This document shows positions 32,572 to 45,161 of a stretch of DNA of 64,000 nucleotides, one piece after another. Each line of letters starts with the position of its first letter. Position 1 is the first letter of the stretch. A program made the position numbers and the translations under genes. Origin of the DNA: Microbotryum silenes-acaulis (taxonomy: Eukaryota > Basidiomycota > Microbotryomycetes > Microbotryales > Microbotryaceae); assembly GCA_003665825.1 (NCBI GenBank), contig QPFY01000004.1:868001-932000 (forward strand), in the 5' to 3' direction. Below the pieces are notes generated by a model. The model did not search any database. It was not told the DNA's origin and was given only the letters and a program-made list of their open reading frames with translations.

Positions 32572-35500
32572 ATGACATCTACAGCCAATGCGCGTCCACT
32601 TGTACTACCACCCGGGATCGAGGACCGACCGGACCCCATCTCTGATGTGGATCGAGCCGCCCACGAACACACTGCTCCCGATGCTGCGGACTCGGGCACC
32701 GCGGTATCCGTCGTTCGCCTGTCCGAATCATCCTCGTCGCTGAGTGGGGACGCAGCAGGGGAGAAGAGCTCCTACGTCAACGAAGCGGTTGAGAAGGAGC
32801 GTCGAACTGTTGAAGCCGTCAATGACCGTGGGGTCCCACGACGGGAGGAACTGAGTCAAGGGGCTGACGACGATGACATCCCAGCTTTGAGCCGAGTCAA
32901 ACCGCGCTGGTAAGTGGAGGCGCCTTCATCGCCGTGTGGTGGCCTCGGCTGCGCGCCTCTTTCGGTATCGCGCGAAGGGGAGAGGTATCCAGTGCATCTG
33001 ACTCATTTCGAAAAATGGTGTTGAATTTCCAGGACCATATTTGATCCTTTCAACCGTCGCCCTGTACAACCTCCGCCAAAAACGATGGACGATGCGACGA
33101 CATTGGCGCTGGCAAACGCCAATTGGCTTTCGGTCATGACTTTTGGTGAGCACGAACGAAGGAGTTTCGGCGTAAATGGTTAAACAGGCAAGACTTCTAA
33201 CATTATATTTCTTGGGTTCGACAGCTTGGATACAACCTCTGCTTGTACTTGGGTACAAAAGAGAACTGGCGGTGACAGATTTGCCGAAAATGGACGAGAC
33301 CCGTGAAGCCGCCTTGCTCGCCGACCGCTTCCTCGAACACTTCGAGCGACGCAAAAATAAGATTGAGGCTTGGAATGCTGCATTGGAGGATGGCTCGTAT
33401 ACGCCGGGCCGATTGCAAAATATGCGGTGGCGCCTCTGGCATCGCATGTCGGGGTTCGGGTCGCCCCACGGGAAGCAAGAGATTGGGCTCGCCTGGGCAC
33501 TCAGCGACGTCTTTTTCTGGGAGTTCTGGTCCGCCGGTTTGTTCAAAGTCTTTGGAGATCTCGCACAAGTAGCATCACCGCTGGTGACGAAACAGATCAT
33601 CCACTATGTCACACAAGCCCATCGGGCCGCCGCCGGGGTCCAAGGCGTCGAAATGCCTAGCATCGGCCGTGGCGTTGGGCTCGCGATTGGACTCTTCTTC
33701 GTGCAGCTCGTCTACTCGGTGTGCACGGCCCAGACGTTCTCGCGTGGTGGTCAAGTTGGTGTCCTGGCTCGTGGAGCCCTGATCGCTGCAACCTATCGCC
33801 GGTCGATCGTGCTGTCCGGCCGGGCAAGACAGGATCTCAACAACTCCAAGCTCGTCTCGCTCATCTCGGCCGATATCTCCCGCATCGACTTTGCATCCAG
33901 TTTCTTCCACTTCAGTTGGACCTGCATCTTCCAGCTCATCGAGGTCATTGTAATTCTCTTAGTCACTATTGGGGTGTCTTCATTGGCGGGAGTTGCCTTG
34001 GTGGCTGCGGCAATGCCTCTCCAGACGTTCGCTGTTCGACAGCTGTTCAAGGGCCGACAGGAGTCAATGAAGTTCACCGACGCTCGCATCAAGTCTATTT
34101 CCGAACTGCTGATTGGCATCAAAATCGTCAAGCTATTCAACTGGGAGCGACCCACCGTCGACCGCGTCCATGAGATCCGAAGGAAGGAACTTGGGGGGAT
34201 TCGAAGACTCCTCACGATCCGCGCCGCCAACCTTGCGATCGCCATGTCGATCCCGACACTCGCGCCCATCGTCGTCTTCGCCGTCTACGCCGCGACCGGC
34301 CATTCGCAAAACCCGGCTGAAATTTGGACAAGTTTGAGTCTGTTGAATCTATTGAGAATGCCGATGATGCTGTTACCAAACTCGCTCAGCACGATCGCGG
34401 ACGCCAACTCGGCTCTCAGGCGGGTAAGTCTACTGTTAGTACAGAGGAACAGACGAAGGCGGCTGATATGCCTTGTTCCGCGTTCTCAGCTTACACCCGT
34501 CTTCACGACTGAGACGTTGCCCGAGGCATACACGGTGTCCGAGGAGTCAAAGACAGCGTTAACGGTGGAGGACGCTGACTTTGAGTGGGAATCCGCGACA
34601 CCCCCATCCAAGAACGACGACAAAAAGAAAAAGAAAAAGGAGCAGCCATCGCCGTCGCCGACCGTGAGCCCGAAGCCGGCCGATACCGAGAAGCTTGACC
34701 CGATTGTCGAGGAAGCCTCGGCCCCTCCGAGTCGCTTGCATGACATCTCGTTTGACGTGCCGCGGGGTCAATTTCTCTGCGTCGTTGGACCTGTCGGCTC
34801 TGGGAAGAGCTCGCTCTTGCAAGGTCTTCTCGGCGAAATGCGAAAGACTCGCGGTCAGGTCGCGTGGGGTGGTTCGGTCAGCTACTGCGCTCAAACGGCA
34901 TGGGCCCAAAATCAAACTCTGCGCGAGAACATCCTCTTTGGGCGCCCGTTCGACGAGACACGATACTGGGAATGCGTCCGAGCTGCTTGTCTGCTGGCCG
35001 ATTTCGACATGCTTCCGTCGGGTGATCTGACCGAAGTCGGCGAGAAAGGTGTCTCGCTCTCGGAGGCAAGCGTCAGCGCGTTTCCATCGCCCGCACTCTC
35101 TACTTCGACGCCGACATAGTCTTGCTGGACGATCCCTTATCGGCAGTGGATGCTCACGTTGGCGCATGGCTCTTCGAACAAGTCATCAACGGGATGTTGA
35201 AAAGCAAGACGCGGATCCTTGTGACACATGCGCTGCATGTCTTGCCCCATGCCGATCAAATCCTCGTGATGGAGCAAGGCTCGATCGCCGAGAGGGGCAC
35301 CTACACCGAGCTTTTAGCCGCCGACGGAGCCTTTGCGCGACTCGTGCGCGATTTTGGAAGCAGTAAGGGCAACAGCCTCGATCAAGATGACGCCACCTTG
35401 AATGAGAAGAGTGACGCGGACTCGGATCGGAGCAACAAGGCCAATGGGAAGGGGGCTGGTGCGGCGGCAGAACCAACTACGGGCAAGGCCATGATGCAGA

Positions 35501-37443
35501 TCGAAGAGAGGATGTCGGGTGGCATCTCAAAGTCAACCTATCGCGAGTTCCTCCGAGCATCCAACGGAGCTATCACCGCCCCACTGCTGGTCATCTCCCT
35601 TTTTTTGATGAGCGCGATGACCGTTTTGACCAATCTGTCGTTGACATGGTGGCAGGAGGAAAAGTTTGGCCAGCGATCTCAAGCGTTTTACTCGGGCCTC
35701 TACGCCCTGCTCGGAGTCTTGTCGGCCATCGCAACGTTCGCGATGGGCGTTGCATCGGTCGTGCTCGGGACTGAAGCGTCGATCTCGTTACATCGCTCAG
35801 CTCTCAACCGTGTCATTCGTGCTCCCATGTCGTTCTACGACACGACACCTCTCGGCCGAATTCTCAACCGTCTTGGAAAGGACATCGACTCGGTCGACAA
35901 TCGTCTCAACGACGCGCTGCGCATGACGCTCGCGACGTTTGCTCAGATTGGTGCCTCGGTCATCATAATTGCCATCGTCTTCCCCTACTTCCTGCTCCCC
36001 GTCGCTGTTGTGCTCGCCGCATATGTATATCTCTCGCACTTCTATCGCCAGTCCGCTCGGGAAATTAAGCGTCACGACAACATCTTGCGTTCTAGTCTGT
36101 ACTCGTGGTTCTCCGAATCGCTTGCGGGCATGAGCACCATCCGCGCATTTGGCGAGGGCGAGCGTTTCGTCCACGGACTGGAGAAGCTCATTGACCTAGA
36201 GAACCGAGCCTATTACCTTACGGTCGTCAATCAGCGCTGGCTCGCCATCCGCCTCGACTTTCTGGGTGCGATCCTTACGATCGTCGTTTCGATTGTGGCG
36301 GTGGCGAGGCGTACGTCCATCTCTCCTGCCAGCATCGGTCTTGCACTCTCCGTCGTCTTGGCCGTCCAGCAAGCGCTTTCGATGGTCATCCGCCAGTCTG
36401 CCGAGGTCGAAAATAACATGGCGAGTGTGGAGCGACTGGTCCACTACCAGAACTCGTTGGAGCAAGAAGCCGCAGTCGACATCCCCGAAACGGCCCCCGA
36501 TAAGTCATGGCCCCAGCAAGGTCAGATCGAATTCAAGCAGGTTGAAATGGCGTATCGACCCGAACTTCCACCCGTTCTGCACGGTGTCTCATTCATCATC
36601 CGGCCGGGTGAAAAAGTGGGAATCGTGGGGCGAACAGGGTCGGGTAAGAGTTCGATCGTGATGAGCTTGTTCCGGATGGTGGAACTGAGTTCGGGCCAGA
36701 TCATCGTCGATGGCGAGGACATTTCGAAACTCGGACTCGACCAACTTAGATCCAAACTCGCCATCATTCCCCAAGAAGCAGTCTTGTTCAACGGCACGCT
36801 TCGGTCGAACTTGGACCCATTCGGGATTTATGAGGATCCGGCGTTGTGGGATGCGCTAAGACGCGCTTGGCTGGTCGATCAAGGCAATATTTCAAGTGAG
36901 AGCCGCCAAACGAGCCGGTTTACACTGGATACTGTCGTAGAGGACGAGGGTTTAAATATGTCCGTCGGAGAGCGGAGTCTCGTAGCGCTTGCACGCGCTC
37001 TGATCCGGGACTCTCGCATCGTGGTGCTTGACGAGGCGACTTCATCCGTTGATATCGAGACGGACCAAAAGGTTCAATCTACGATCATGAAGGAATTTGT
37101 GGACAAGACAGTGAGTTCTCGTCCCTGACCTATTGTTGACGGGGCATTTGCTGACAATGAGCTTTTCTGTTGGGCCGCAGTTGATCGTTATCGCGCACCG
37201 CATCAACACCATCATCTCGTATGATCGAGTCCTAGTGCTCGACAAAGGCACTGTCGTCGCATTCGATACCCCAGCGGCTCTCTACGAAGCGGGAGGCATA
37301 TTCAATGTAAGAGCAGGCATAGTCAGCACGACTCCTCCCCCTTCGCACGGTGGCTGACGAAAATGGTTGGTTACTTGCAGGGGCTTTGTGTACAGTCGAG
37401 GATCACATTGGAGGACATTCGAACCGCTAGATTATCGAGATAG
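32572..37443 (+). CDS. YOR1: Yor1-like ABCC/MRP multidrug transporter with a 1-nt frame break
   Basis: Full-length ABC exporter (TMD1-NBD1-TMD2-NBD2) of the ABCC family without TMD0, most like fungal Yor1; expected at the plasma membrane exporting organic anions and drugs. Start MTSTANARPLVL, acidic N-tail, splices at about 32910, 33146, 34423, 37108 and 37308. NBD1: VVGPVGSGKSSLLQGLLGEM (Walker A), YCAQTAWAQNQTLRENILFG, then Walker B IVLLDDPLSAVDAHV. NBD2: VGRTGSGKSS, signature MSVGERSLVALARAL, Walker B RIVVLDEATSSVD. In NBD1 the frame ending GEKGVSLS meets the downstream frame GGKRQRVSIARTLYFD only if one base is added at about 35061-35066 (CTCTCGGAGGC). No GT-AG intron can bridge it. The break lies in the LSGGK signature itself. 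A Lys-rich linker (DDKKKKKKEQ) precedes NBD1. Confidence 0.85.
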
Positions 37444-38315
37444 AACTCCTGTTGTATGTTGCACATTGCACGCTTCATTTGAAACACTAGCCGTCGAAGG
37501 CACCGCTTGGCATGAAGCCCCTGTCTTCGGAGGACACAGCGCGATGCCAGGGTATCGTCATAGCAGCGACCGAGCATAGCAAAAAGAACATGGCATCGGG
37601 ACAGATCGGGGCAGTAGAGCGCAAACCGTTCCTCAGGCTGTGCTGCCATACTGCGCCTTTTGCTTGTACATCAAGTCCAAACGCGTACCCCAGACCGCGA
37701 TCACACGCGTGCGAGCCCGGCGGAGATGATCGATGATGGCCTCCGGAGGCTCCTGGAGTTTCAAGCGAGCAACAGGCGATGTTGCGAGCGAGAATAGTTG
37801 GTTCTAGCAAGAGGGAGTGATTCATGGCGCACTCGCCTTTCGACTCGCGCGGCGCGCCCGTTGGTCGCCTTTGGCAACCGGCCAGGCGCTTGGTCGCTCG
37901 TCGAGCATCTCGTGTCGGCCAAGTAATACGACGAACAGTCTCCGACTGGACGACGTTTGTGCCGATCTCTATTGATGACCATAAAGAATATATAATAAAT
38001 GGCTTGGTTTGGGCTTGGGGGCGAATTCCCTCACAACACGGCCCCGCGAAGAAACCGGCGACCCAACCGGCGCAGATTGCGCCGCCGCGAGCGAGGCCGA
38101 GAAGGGGGGGAATACAGGGGGTTGAAGGGAGAGCTCGCCCCCCAGCCCAAACCAAGCGAGTTCCCAAGTGGTTTCGATATGCCAGATTTCACAATGACGA
38201 TCACTGCGATCATGAAGCGGCGGAACGTATTAGGAGGCGGGCGGAGACAAGGTCAACGCGAAGAGACCTGAGCTGAGCGTAGACTCGGAGGAGCGCAGGA
38301 TGAGCAGGAGGCAAG
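37444..38315. other. Intergenic between ABC gene and recombinase remnant
   Basis: About 870 bases. Open frames on both strands lack recognisable motifs. The part 38030-38160 is very GC-rich. No gene, RNA or clear repeat is supported. Confidence 0.4.
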
Positions 38316-39130
38316 TCACAAATCACCCTCCGCACTTGCGAGCTCGTCAAACGCAACCTCAAACTCCGCTGATTGATCGTAGGCTTGAAACAAAGGTGCA
38401 CCTCCCGGCGAGCTGAGCTGAGAACCATCGCGTGACATAGCGCGGGCCGCGATGAGATTGACTTGGCGCCAGTACCGTTCGAATGAGTTGCTCTTCCAGC
38501 GACCAATAACTTTCACTGTTTCCGGTGGAATCCCCTCGAGAAGGTAATGGGTGGCGCCACCGATACGGAAGGAGTGACCGGATACGGGCGGACGATCCGC
38601 TGCCTTCAAGGTTTGATTCACACGCGAGAGGAACCGGGATCGAGTTAACGGAGCCCATCGTCCCTTAGATTGGTAGGAGAAGAGCGGTTGATCTTGCGGA
38701 GGCTTCGTTTGCAAGTGCAACGAAAGCAGGTTATAGGGGCAGGGACCTTTCCCTGATTGCGGTACGATGGTGAAGAAGTCACCTTGATGACGTTGCACCT
38801 TGTCGAACGGTAGGTGAAGCTCGATTCGAGGTCCAACACGGAGAGCGGAGATCGAGGGATACATCCTGACGGTTGATGGCGTGATTGGTGGACGAGACGG
38901 ATCCTCAAGCGAGGAGACGGTCAGTTCGCCGATCCTTGCCATGCCATAGAACGAAGTGGCAGCACATGCGATGACGGCGAGGTCTTCAGGCTCCGACACT
39001 TCCAGAAGACGGATCAGGCAATCCAGGTCTCGCCGCGCGCCTGTGCAGCAGACGAACGAGCCTTCGCAAATTCGCAGCACAGGCGATCTGCGGAGCTGAG
39101 CGTGGCAGTGGCTTGAGCTTTCGCCGTTCC
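38316..39130 (-). mobile_element. Tyrosine recombinase (DIRS/Crypton-like), 5'-truncated remnant
   Basis: About 255 intact codons on the minus strand, continuous to the TGA at 38318-38316. Catalytic signature of tyrosine recombinases is complete: Arg in GMARIGELTV, then HSFRIGGATHYLLEGIP (H-x-x-R), GRW within KVIGRWKSNSF, and Tyr in FERYWRQVN. This pattern is typical of fungal YR mobile elements (DIRS-like retrotransposons or Cryptons); the neighbourhood holds no reverse transcriptase. The frame stays open to about 39130 without an ATG, so the N-terminal SAM-like core-binding part is truncated. It ends about 40-90 bases before the KAP123 start codon on the opposite strand, so insertion or decay placed it in that promoter. 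Confidence 0.75.
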
Positions 39131-39171
39131 GCAGATCTTACCCTCGTCGTCGTCGTCGCGACTCTTTAGAC

Positions 39172-42100
39172 ATGGCAGATGTGCGTTAGGATGTTACCGA
39201 ACATCGAATCCAGCCACTGACCCCCGTGATTATTCCTTGCGCAGACGGCGTTCACCCAGTCGCTGCATGCGACGCTCGAGCAATCCGTCGCGCCTGACAC
39301 GGCCGTCATCAAAGCCGTCAGTCGTTGCAGTTCGGCTCAGCTAAGCTCATCCCAGCTCAGCCTAGCCCGGCTCTACGCGTCCCCCGAGGCCGAGCTCACA
39401 CAGAATAACTTTTCTCGAACAGGCTACTGTCACACTCAACAAGCAGTTCTACACCAACGCGGCGTGCGTGCCCGCCCTATTCGAGATCGCCAGCTCCAGT
39501 CCCAACTCGGCGGTAAGTTGTGTGCTGCCCGTCGATGCGCCCGCTCCTGCATCTCCGGAACACCTTCGGCCACGTTCCAGCACCTAGGATGATCGCAATA
39601 CTGCTGTCTGGGTCGGACTTGAGAAAGGGGAATTATCCCGGGCGATGGTTCGCGCTGGGACCCGTGCTGCTCTCGCTGGTTCTCGCAAGCAGTCTCCGAC
39701 CTCGTGGCATCCTTCGCTTCCCCAGAAATAGCTCCTGTTCACGTGTACCTTATGCGCCCGACCAGCTCGATCCACGACATTCATCGATAAGATCTGACTT
39801 CCTATGTACAGCTGGCTGACTTGTTCCCTGGACGCTCACCTACAGATCCGACAATTGGCTTTGGTCGAACTTCGCAAGAGGATCATCTTCAAGAAGTCGA
39901 AGCAGTACCTCGCGCACCCTCAACAATTGCGCACGGCTCTCAAAGCGCGACTCTTGGAACTCGTCCTAAGTGACATCACGTGCGTTCACACATCCATCTC
40001 AGCCACGGCCGGCACGTTCGGCGCTAGGTGGCTGCCGAGGTCGAAGCGTGCGCAAAATTGACCCGAACGCGCTATAATACCACAGTGGTCAAACACGAGC
40101 AGCCGCTATCCGTGTCATCGCCGCTATCGCTTCGGTTGAGATTGACAAGAACACCTGGCCCGAACTTCTTCCTTGGTTATGGCAAGGCGCATCAGATGCT
40201 GACAAGACTCGCCGAGAGGTGTCGAGCCAGTCGATCAACGTTCTGCTCGACCACATCGCCGTCGCCAAGACGAGCAGCAGTCCTTCGGGCAACTACATTC
40301 CGCTTTTGATGGAGTTGCTCAGTAAAACTTTGGTCGACTCGGAAAGTCTGACGGTCCGCGTCTGGACCGTTCGATCGCTCGGACGACTTGCCGAGTACAT
40401 CGAGAAATCCGAGGGGGCCGAAATTGCTGCCTTTCAATCGCTCGTTCCTGGCATCGTCGGTGTCTTGTCGCAGACGCTCGAGGCTGGCGATGAGACGGCG
40501 GCGAAGGAAGGGTTCGAGGTTGTCGAAGGGCTCATGCTTGCCGAGGCTCCTCTCGTTACACCGCATTTGGCCGCCTTGGTGCAATTCCTCCTTTCCGCAT
40601 CGGCGAACCGAGCCTACGACGATGAGCTGCGCATCATGGCCCTCAACGCCCTCACGTGGACCATCAAGTTCAAGAAGGCCAAAATTCAATCGCTCAACCT
40701 CGCCGGCGCGATCGTCACCGCCCTTCTTCCCGTCGGTGCCGAGCCCGAGCCGGCCGATGCCGATGAGGACAGCCCGGCCCGCGTCGCCTTCCGAGTCATC
40801 GACACCCTCGCCACCTCACTTCCCCCGACCCAGGTATTCCCTCCCCTGTTTGAGTCTGTCCGCCACTTTGCCGCCTCGCCCGACCCCTTGTTCCGCAAAT
40901 CCGCCATCACCGCCTTCGGAGTCGTCGTCGAGGGCTGCTCGCTCTTCATCCAGCCTCACTTGGAGCAACTCTGGCCCCTCATCTTTGCCGGTCTGGCCGA
41001 CTCGGAGGTCATCGTTCGCAAGTCTTCGTGTAACGCTCTCGGGTGCCTGTGCGAGATGCTCGACGAGGATTGCGCGCAACAGCACGCCGTTTTGTTGCCG
41101 ATGATTGCCAAGCTTATGTCGGATCCCGAGACCCAGCGTTCGGCCTGCACGGCGCTTGACTGCTTGCTCGAGGTGCTCGGCCCCGATATCGATCCCTACA
41201 TCCCCAGTCTCATGGAGTCGCTGATCACCCTGCTTGACACGGCCTCGCTCGAACTCAAGGGCACGGTTGTTGGTGCGATCGGATCGGCCGCGCATGCTTC
41301 CAAGGCTAAGTTCGCGCCTTATTTTAGCGCGGCGATGCAGAGGATCGTCACGTTTTTGTCGTTGACGGAGGAGGGCGAGGAGCTGCAGCTCCGCGGTGTC
41401 GCTCAGGACACGGTCGGCACGCTCGCCGAATCGGTCGGTAAAGAGCTCTTCCGACCGTACTACGCTCCCTTGATGCAAATCTCGATCGAGGCCATGGCCG
41501 TCCCGAACGCACCCACACTGAAGGAGTGCTCGTACATCTTCTGGGCCGTTCTGTCACGCGTCTACGGCGAAGAGTTCCAGACGTACCTCCCGACGATCAT
41601 GCCCCTGTTGCTCGGTGCCGTTGGGCAGGCGGAGGTCGATGAGCAGACCCTCCTCGGCATGGGGCTCGGCTCGAACGACTTTGGAACGGGTGCGGATGGT
41701 GAGGACGACGATGGTGAGGACGGCTTCGAGGACATCGATGAGGATATCAACTCGGACGACGATGAGGCTCTTTTCAGCGCCACGACGGCGATCGCTTTGG
41801 AGAAGGAGATCGCGGCCGACTCGATCACCGAGCTCTTCAGCAACATCAAAACACCCTTCCTGCCCTACGTCGAGAAGACGGTCGAGGCTCTGTTGCCCGG
41901 CCTCCAGCACGAATGGCACGAAGGCATCCGAAAGAGCAGCGCTTCGGCCTTGCTCGGCTTTATCGTGACCTTCCATGCGATGACGGGCGGACCGAAGTGG
42001 CAAAAGGGGACAGCTGGCGCTACACTCGGAGCCAACGTTTCGCAGCTCGCCAATGCCGTTCTGCCCCCGATCTTTGAGATGTGGGAAGAAGAGGAGGAGA

Positions 42101-43119
42101 GGGACGTCGTCAACGAGCTGTGCAACGCCGTCTCAGCCGCACTTTTGGCCGTCGGCCCTGCGTTGATCTACCCTCAGTACGTCGAGACGCTGGCGCAACA
42201 TCTTGACCAGATCCTCAAGCGGCAGGCACCGTGCCAGATCTCAGACGAGGATGACGAGGATGGGATTGCGGCGGGCGAGCAATCGGAGTACGATGCTCAG
42301 CTCATTGGCTCGGCCAGCGATCTCGTTGGCACACTCGCTTCGGTTCTCGGTCACGACTTTGCCCAACTCTTCAATACCTTCTTGCCCAGTATGGCGCAAT
42401 ACTACGACCTCGAGCGAGCAACGGGCGATAGGTCGACGACAATTGGCTCGTTGGCTGAGATCGTCAACGGCATGGACTCGTCGGTCACACCATGGACCGA
42501 GACTCTCTTCCAGCTCTTTGTTCGCGCCCTGTCCGACCCCGAAGCCGAGGTTCAGAGCAACGCCGCATTCGCTCTTGGTTCGCTCCTGTACCAAACGCAG
42601 CAAGACATGTCGGCACAGTACCTCACCGTTCTCGGCGCGTTGCAGCCCCTCTTTGCGCCGACGAGTGATGCGGTCAAGATGGAATCGGCTCGGGATAACG
42701 CCATGGGCGCCGTCGCACGCATGATCCTGAAGAACCAGGCCGCCGTGCCGCTCGACCAAGTCTTACCGATCTTCTTGCAAAACTTGCCGCTCAAGCGCGA
42801 CTTTGCCGAGTCGGAAATGACTGTGAACACCTTCATCTCAAGGTATCTCGGTGCAATGCTGGTACTAATGCACACTCTTTGGTCTTCTTCCGCCTAGTTC
42901 AACGCCATCTTCGCGTTCATGCAGTCCCAGAACCCGCTCGTCTTGCAGAATATCGACCACTTGCTCACGGTCTTCCAGCAAGCCCTTGCATCGTGCGCCG
43001 AGGGCTACCGACCGGCGAACAACGATGCTCAGTTAGATGAGCCGACATATCAACGAACCATCGAGATCGCCAAGGCAGTCAACGTCGGCTATCCCGAAAA
43101 GATTGCCGCCGCTGGTTAG
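39172..43119 (+). CDS. KAP123: Importin beta-4 / karyopherin KAP123
   Basis: Nuclear import receptor made of HEAT repeats; Kap123 imports ribosomal proteins and histones. Exons: 39172-39180 (nine bases, MAD), 39245-39316, 39423-39512, 39846-39979, 40086-42861, 42898-43119; about 1,100 residues. Seen: FTQSLHATLEQ and VTLNKQFYTNAACVPALFEI near the start, IRQLALVELRKRI, RVIAAIASVEIDKNTWPELL, repeated HEAT units such as RKSAITAFGVVVEGCS and RKSSCNALGCLCEML, and an acidic loop DDDGEDGFEDIDEDINSDDDE around residue 620, typical of this importin family. The last joint is doubtful: keeping frame needs a 36-nt intron (42862-42897), while a more normal 55-nt intron with GTATCT at 42843 and CTAAT branch would leave the phase wrong by one base. 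Confidence 0.88.
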
Positions 43120-43791
43120 TCGACAGCCCGGAGACCGATGCTACCTAACGAAGTGCTGATTCCGCTTTCCTTTGCACTCTTATTCGAAAGGTCTCACGTC
43201 TTATGTCACGTAATGAGGTGTCTCTTCTCTTTGGTGCGCAACCTTCCATTTAGATAACGTGTTCAACTTGGGCACTACGACCTCGACCGGCCCGCGTTTT
43301 GGAAACTCTTTCTGTTCGTTCCATACCCCAAACCCCTTTTCAGAGTTGCGGCATGGCTACTTTCTCTCACGTTCATTCTTTCTCGTTTATTTTTACTGGT
43401 AATCAATTGTTTTTGCAACTAGTCCTTTTAGTCCAGAATGATTTTGAGTTGGAAGTGTCGCTGATGTCCGGCCTACCTACCTACACATGCAAGCGCGAAA
43501 CTTACGGCTGCCGTAGGGCACAACTTGCATGTGTACTTATCACGTGTCACCTGGCCTCATTTGGGGTCGGAAGCCGTCCGCGTCACACATCATCAAATTA
43601 TCTGCGCCGTGCGGGTCGGCGATCGGAGACATCGACCATGGGCGCGGTCGATGACGTATGCGGCGCTAGTGGGGAACGCCTTTGCTCGACCACGGCACCG
43701 TTTTTTTTTCCTTCCTTCCCCCCACTGACCGTTTGATCGCAACTCAAAGCACCCCCCCAGCCCCAATCACCCACTTTCAACTTACTCAATC
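43120..43791. other. Intergenic with miniature element, upstream of small acidic protein gene
   Basis: No gene seen between KAP123 and the next gene apart from the miniature repeat at 43482-43535. The last 100 bases before the next start codon are pyrimidine-rich, as in other promoters here. Confidence 0.5.
43482..43535. mobile_element. 54-bp miniature derivative of the palindromic element
   Basis: Begins TACACATGCAAGCGCG and ends CTTGCATGTGTA with perfect 12-base terminal inverted repeats. Its first 47 bases equal the outer part of the left arm at 24328-24374. It then jumps to the last bases of the right arm. The joint falls on CTTGC, present at both sites in the long element, so it looks like an internal deletion of about 360 bp at microhomology. 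Confidence 0.75.
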
Positions 43792-44425
43792 ATGTCGTCC
43801 GTCTCTCACGCCGAAGCTCACCAGGAAGGTTCCGAGAACCAGCCCACGCGATTCGAGGAAGGCAAGGAAGGCGCCCACGACTTGCTCGACAAGACCGATG
43901 AGCGATCCATTGCCAACAAGGTTCGTCCTTGATCGTGATCTATCTCTCCTGACGTCACGCGAGGGGACCCGTCTTACTCGACGGAGTTTCTCTTTTCCTC
44001 AGCTCGCCGCTGCCGCCCAGAAGGAAAAGGAGGAGAAGGAGGCCGACGCCGACAAGCCCATGCCCACTGAGGTCGCCAGGTGCGTTGAAAGTTTCATTCA
44101 AATTCTTTTTCCCCACTCGAGACCAAAGAAATTCATTTTTCCCCATACCTCTTGATAATTAGGTCCCATGGCAATGAGCCCTCGCGAGGAGCGTAAGTTG
44201 ACGGATGACGATTAACGTTGGGCTGCCGTATAGCCCACACCGCTTAGCGCTGAGCATTATTTTGATCTCTCTCCATATTCGCAGTAAGATCGACGAACAA
44301 ATCATGCTTGAGGAGCAGGCCGAGCTCGAGCGGTCAGTCTTTTCTAGGTTCGTTCAAGTCGATATCACGACTGAACAAAAAAAAAACCCCTTTGTCCTCG
44401 CGCTTGCAGAAAGGGCAAGGCATAA
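43792..44425 (+). CDS. Small conserved fungal hydrophilic protein
   Basis: Five exons (43792-43920, about 44004-44081, about 44163-44190, about 44283-44331, about 44411-44425) join to about 99 residues: an N-terminal SSVSHAEAHQEG, a Lys/Glu/Asp/Ala-rich middle (helix-forming), then SHGNEPSRGAKIDEQI followed by LEEQAELERKGKA. The HGNEPSRGAKID block resembles a conserved C-terminal motif that I recall in small uncharacterised fungal proteins; no function is known to me. No signal peptide or membrane segment. All four introns interrupt within 600 bases, and phases agree, which supports the model. An upstream GT at 43921 (GTTCGT) serves as first donor. Confidence 0.65.
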
Positions 44426-45161
44426 ACGGTGTCGTCACATACCACGCACGGATTGCGAGCAATCTTAGCCCGTAACAATCCATGTGAATGAAGCTCAGCT
44501 ATACTTGTAATCGCTCTCGCTCGTCCACTGCCCCCTCGGGCGTGGGATCGTATCAAGCTGATTTTGCTGTCATCGCTACGGCTAATCGCCCGGAGCCATC
44601 GGCCGACGGTGACCCCCCGCGAGAGGAGCCACACCTGTTCGCTTTCGGGTTTGGCAAAATGACGGTCGCGAATTGCCGCTTTCCGTCGTAACATCAAGCC
44701 AGGGCGAAAGCACATAACGAAGCTCAACAGGAAGATATAGTATTTACACTTTTGAAACCGGACCACCAGTGGTGTTTCAAACCCAAACTTGAGGTGCCTA
44801 TGCGTCTGGGGTCGATATCACGTCACGTGGGGAAGCGTCTGACGTCTGTGGGGCTGCCTGATTCAGCCTGCCCCCCTAACTTCTCCGGACATCCCTTTCT
44901 CCTGTCTCCATTTGGGCGGTCACCGGGCGAGCAGCGGAACTTCGTCTCATTTTAAGAAAGTGACACTTTTCTGGTCTGAAAGTGGACATCGGATGGTGAT
45001 GACCCTCAGATGGTACCTGTTGCAGCGTTCGGCAGCTACGTCGAGTCTTGGCTCTCGCTCTGCCCCCGCTTCCTTGCACCCGCCGCAGCTTGTGCTCAAG
45101 CCCTTCACGAGTTTGACACTTTCTTTTCCATTCAACTTGCATCATCGACGACCCGTCGAGG
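44426..45161. other. Intergenic, subtilase promoter region
   Basis: About 735 bases. The only structure noticed is a short hairpin around TTTGAAAC ... GTTTCAAA (44750-44782). No supported gene. Confidence 0.4.
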
